Source: Bacillota bacterium
GTDB taxonomy: Bacteria > Bacillota_I > Bacilli_A > ML615J-28 > CAG-698
DNA length: 64,000 bases
Direction: 5' to 3'
NCBI GenBank assembly: GCA_023410025.1
Contig: JAEYQM010000030.1
Coordinates: forward strand, 23,868 to 87,867
Shown here: positions 63,259-64,000 of the stretch, in pieces
How the letters are laid out: each line of letters opens with the position of its first letter
Position numbering within the stretch: the stretch's first letter is position 1
Notes under the pieces: generated by a model
What the model was told of the DNA's origin: nothing
The model's database searches: none
Seen by the model: only the letters and a program-made list of their open reading frames with translations
Translations under genes and position numbers: made by a program

Positions 63259-63765
63259 TTACCACTTAACACTATAATTCCAACTTAAATAAACACTTAA
63301 AAGTAATAATGCAATATATAGAATATATGCAACAACTAATAATACAGAATGTATTTTAAATGAATACATTCTTTTATATTTTAAAATCAAAATAGCAACA
63401 ACATTATATCCTAATATTGAAAATGTAACTATTGACAAAATGTTTTGAGCAGTTAATTTTAAAGAGTTTAAAAAGTAAAAGTATATAATAAACATATAAC
63501 TGCTTAATCCAAAAAAAGGAACCAACATATAAATATTATTAAATTTTAATTTTGCTTTAAAAAATCTATGCACGTGATATGCTGATAATACTGTCGGAGG
63601 AATAAATAATAATACTAAAAATACAAAAAACAATATATTAGCTGCTTTTAAATCTTTAGGCACCCTAATAATTAATAATAAGGCAACGATTGATACAAGC
63701 CAAATAATTGTTTGCAACAAACTTTTTTCTTCTAATTTTTTCTTCTTCGGACTCTGAGCTTTCAT
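63259..63765 (-). CDS. Membrane protein, unknown
   Basis: 168 residues. A basic N-terminus (KAQSPKKKKLEEK) precedes five predicted TM segments (~16-33, 42-62, 76-100, 107-128, 138-160). I recognise no family. Ends at 63259, back to back with the convergent DUF11 gene (ends at 63258) with no terminator between. Start ATG 63765 with AAGGAAAAT. Confidence 0.7.
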   Translation of the reverse strand: MKAQSPKKKKLEEKSLLQTIIWLVSIVALLLIIRVPKDLKAANILFFVFLVLLFIPPTVLSAYHVHRFFKAKLKFNNIYMLVPFFGLSSYMFIIYFYFLNSLKLTAQNILSIVTFSILGYNVVAILILKYKRMYSFKIHSVLLVVAYILYIALLLLSVYLSWNYSVKW

Positions 63766-63857
63766 TATTTTCCTTTTTTTCCTTTTTTCTAGATTATTTG
63801 ATTAATTATATCATTTTTTTTAGTCATTTTCAATATAAAATTTTTAATTTATAAGAT

Positions 63858-64000
63858 TTATTTAATTTTATCTATATCTTCACATGAAAAATTAAATAAA
63901 TCTAATGTTCTTGGATGAATAAACTTAATATTATAAAAATGTAATTTTAAGCTTTCTTTGCTTTCTTCACCATATATTTTATCCCCCAATATTGGGTGAT
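63858..64000 (-). CDS. RluA-family pseudouridine synthase, 3' end
   Basis: Only the last 46 codons are in the window; the gene continues beyond the right edge. HPILGDKIYG followed by ESLKLHFYNIKFIHPRTLDLFNF is the usual C-terminal block of RluA/RluD-type synthases (HPxxGDxxYG...LHAxxLxFxHP). The catalytic domain is outside the window, so the exact target is unknown. Confidence 0.8.
   Translation of the reverse strand, partial: HPILGDKIYGEESKESLKLHFYNIKFIHPRTLDLFNFSCEDIDKIK

Overview
The window is a chromosome segment from a low-GC, spore-forming member of the Bacilli. It reads cleanly with the standard bacterial code: UGA is a stop (end of rimM, rbfA, arsR) and Trp is UGG. It is very AT-rich in the Mollicutes manner (Asn-rich IF2 linker, coiled-coil insert in OppF). 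It also carries clear Bacilli sporulation genes: GerE, a GerA-type germinant receptor operon, an alpha/beta-type SASP, YlbD/YlbE and two YjcZ-like miniproteins. The best guess is a sporulating lineage near the Bacilli/Mollicutes boundary (Turicibacter/Haloplasma-like or an uncultured relative). The genus cannot be fixed from the sequence.

Layout. 1-1.7 kb: 5' end of a RelQ-type alarmone synthetase, divergent CYTH protein, Spx. 1.6-9.8 kb: oligopeptide transporter, with oppA as its own unit and oppBCDF behind a separate promoter. OppC carries an inserted seven-repeat RCC1-like propeller and OppF a ~280-residue coiled coil. 10-11 kb: trpS. 11.2-15.3 kb: germinant receptor operon (A-C-B plus a two-TM D-like protein). 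15.3-19.1 kb: T-box-controlled tyrS, a ccpA-like regulator, murC. 19.2-24.2 kb: rpsP-khpA and rimM-trmD-rplS, split by a metal-sensor/metal-ATPase pair. 24.3-31.4 kb: ylbDE, a small kinase, an RsuA-type pseudouridine synthase, small sporulation-type genes, def, a HAD phosphatase, RNase J, a DEDDh exonuclease, gerE. 31.4-40.5 kb: uvrC, the rimP-nusA-rnpM-ylxQ-infB-rbfA operon, ung/trmH, SASP. 40.6-43.5 kb: nifS-thiI and free-methionine-sulfoxide reductase. 43.5-45.5 kb: an unknown gene with an early in-frame stop and a ~1 kb gene-free stretch. 45.5-59.9 kb: the complete S10-spc-alpha ribosomal operon (rpsJ to rplQ, all minus strand). 60-64 kb: an amidase lipoprotein, small sporulation-type genes, a DUF11 protein, a membrane protein and the 3' end of an RluA-type pseudouridine synthase.

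How it fits together. Most of the window is translation machinery with typical leaders (T-box, candidate L19, rimP and S10 leaders). Sporulation genes are scattered singly between housekeeping operons. Four of them (26130, 26805, gerE, 62254) share an identical CATAATATA box at the expected -10 distance, which resembles a mother-cell sigma-K/sigma-E element. The CcpA-like regulator may act on oppA/trpS, whose shared upstream region has two cre-like sites. The most unusual object is the Opp transporter with its extracytoplasmic RCC1 propeller. No tRNA, rRNA, CRISPR array, phage or insertion sequence was seen.
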